From Desulfobacula sp. (GTDB lineage Bacteria > Desulfobacterota > Desulfobacteria > Desulfobacterales > Desulfobacteraceae), in the NCBI GenBank assembly GCA_029940245.1, contig JAOZRF010000150.1:1-6836 (forward strand): a DNA stretch of 6,836 bases. Direction: 5' to 3'. Below, piece by piece: positions 5,687 through 6,836 of the stretch. The position numbers and the translations under genes were made by a program. The stretch's first letter is position 1; every line of letters begins with the position of its first letter. Below the pieces are notes generated by a model. The model saw nothing but the letters and a program-made list of their open reading frames with translations, made no database searches and was not told where the DNA came from.

Positions 5687-6836
5687 AGGGGCCAGGGTTC
5701 TTGACCCGGGAAATATTGATGAAAAAAAAGATATCATTATTCACGATCATCTTATTGAAGCCATTGTTGGCCCTGAAAAGAAAGAGATCAGTACTGATAC
5801 CGGAATCATTGATGCCGGAGGATTGATCGTTACGCCCGGATTGATTGATATCCATGTTCATTTGAGAGAGCCGGGACACGAATATAAGGAAACCATTGAA
5901 TCAGGGCTTCTTGCTGCAGCCGGAGGCGGTTTTACCGCGGTTTGTTCCATGCCCAACACAACCCCGGTGAATGATAACAGCCAGGTGACAATGTTTATTA
6001 TCAATCGTGCAAAAAAATTGGGTCTTTCAAGGGTATATCCGGCCGGAGCAATTACCCAGGGCTCTCTGGGAGACAGTCTTGCTGAAATTTATGATATGAA
6101 ACAGGCAGGGATCGTTGCTGTAACGGATGATGGGAAGCCACTTGAAAATCCCAACATGATGCGCAGGGCATTGGAATATTGCAAGGGGCTTAATATCCCC
6201 ATCTTTGTCCATGCCGAAGACTTAAATCTGGCTGATGGCGGGTCCATGAACGAAGGCTTTTTTGCTACATTCTGGGGGATAAAAGGAATCCCTAACGCAG
6301 CCGAGAGTGCCATGGTTGTCAGAGACATTGCACTTTCTGAACTCACAGGGGCAAGATTACATTTCTGCCATATCAGTACCGGAGAGTCAGTGGAAGCAAT
6401 CCGCCAGGCAAAAAAAAGGGGTGTGAACGTCACCTGTGAGACTGCACCGCACTATTTCACCTTAACAGATGCAGATGTGAAAGACTATGATACGAACTTT
6501 AAAATGAATCCTCCACTGCGGTCTGAACAAGACAGGCAGGCTGTTATTGGCGGGCTTATGGATGGGACAATTGATATGATTGCATCGGATCATGCGCCCC
6601 ACAGTGTGGTGGAAAAGGATGTGGAATTTGACATGGCAGCCTTTGGCATTGTCGGCCTGGAGACCTCTTTATCACTTTCTTTAAAACTCGTCCATGATGG
6701 TTTTTTAACCATGGAAGATCTTGTACGCAAAATGTCCAAAAATCCGGCAAAAATTATCGGGATCAACAATGATATCAAGCCCGGAAATATTGCAGACCTG
6801 ACCATTATTGATCCGGATGTATCATATAAAATTGAT
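5670..6836 (+). CDS. pyrC: Dihydroorotase, type I, partial (C-terminus beyond window)
   Basis: Cyclises N-carbamoyl-L-aspartate to L-dihydroorotate, the step after PyrB. I translated 389 residues to the right edge without a stop; type I enzymes are about 420-430, so a few dozen residues are missing. It is an amidohydrolase TIM barrel. Metal ligands are H62 and H64 (DIHVHLREPG), D154 (VTDDGKPL), H181 (FVHAED), H234 (FCHIST) and D307 (ASDHAPH), each one residue beyond the Aquifex ligands as I recall them. MPNTTP (94-99), ETAPHYF (257-263) and NPPLR (280-284) are further family marks. The position before H181, where many amidohydrolases carry a carboxylated lysine, is not needed in this type. 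The ATG at 5670 overlaps the end of pyrB by 17 bases in another frame and has an excellent ribosome-binding site. This tight coupling fits the known physical association of type I dihydroorotase with aspartate carbamoyltransferase; that complex is inferred here. Confidence 0.95.
   Translation, partial: MRVRIKGARVLDPGNIDEKKDIIIHDHLIEAIVGPEKKEISTDTGIIDAGGLIVTPGLIDIHVHLREPGHEYKETIESGLLAAAGGGFTAVCSMPNTTPVNDNSQVTMFIINRAKKLGLSRVYPAGAITQGSLGDSLAEIYDMKQAGIVAVTDDGKPLENPNMMRRALEYCKGLNIPIFVHAEDLNLADGGSMNEGFFATFWGIKGIPNAAESAMVVRDIALSELTGARLHFCHISTGESVEAIRQAKKRGVNVTCETAPHYFTLTDADVKDYDTNFKMNPPLRSEQDRQAVIGGLMDGTIDMIASDHAPHSVVEKDVEFDMAAFGIVGLETSLSLSLKLVHDGFLTMEDLVRKMSKNPAKIIGINNDIKPGNIADLTIIDPDVSYKID

Noticed and set aside
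6089..6433. 114-codon open frame on the minus strand opposite pyrC
   Set aside because: It covers the conserved core of pyrC on the other strand, with no ribosome-binding site or recognisable domain; it is explained by codon bias of pyrC.
1..6836. Mobile element, CRISPR array, phage or toxin-antitoxin content
   Set aside because: Reading both strands showed no transposase, integrase, regularly spaced repeats or small paired genes; the genes are all conserved housekeeping or metabolic types.

Overview
The window reads as an ordinary housekeeping segment of a Gram-negative, AT-rich chromosome. It carries six confidently assigned genes and one less well characterised gene, with no mobile element, CRISPR array, tRNA or rRNA seen. 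KdsA and KdsC (Kdo synthesis) imply a lipopolysaccharide outer membrane. A stand-alone DUF39 homocysteine-biosynthesis protein is typical of strictly anaerobic, sulfide-rich lineages. With the style of the M23 peptidase and the AT-rich codon use, this suggests a sulfate-reducing deltaproteobacterium (Desulfobacterota, Desulfobacter/Desulfobacula-like). That placement is inference from gene content, not from a search.

Left part, minus strand (1-1205): kdsA followed 19 bases downstream by kdsC, which runs off the left edge. Together they make Kdo 8-phosphate and dephosphorylate it to Kdo. KdsA carries the Cys/His/Glu/Asp set of metal-dependent Kdo8P synthases but also a CDGP loop usually associated with metal-independent ones. 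A consensus-like promoter lies just upstream of kdsA.

Middle, plus strand (1362-2747): a divergently transcribed membrane-anchored M23 (LytM-type) peptidoglycan endopeptidase with a beta-rich N-terminal region and intact zinc motifs. The 156-bp space shared with kdsA contains candidate promoters facing both ways.

Right part, plus strand (2915-6836): four closely packed genes that look like one operon. They are the DUF39 protein (homocysteine from aspartate semialdehyde and sulfide), lepB (signal peptidase I), pyrB (aspartate carbamoyltransferase) and pyrC (type I dihydroorotase, cut by the right edge and overlapping pyrB by 17 bases). Gaps are 20 and 10 bases, then the overlap. The 167-bp leader ahead of this operon holds short direct repeats able to form competing hairpins, plus a perfect 10-bp hairpin just before the DUF39 ribosome-binding site; it is the least explained DNA here.

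No intergenic stretch exceeds 300 bases. I do not see an obviously new multi-gene system. The points most worth following up are the mixed KdsA motifs, the DUF39 gene without its usual partner, and the structured leader.
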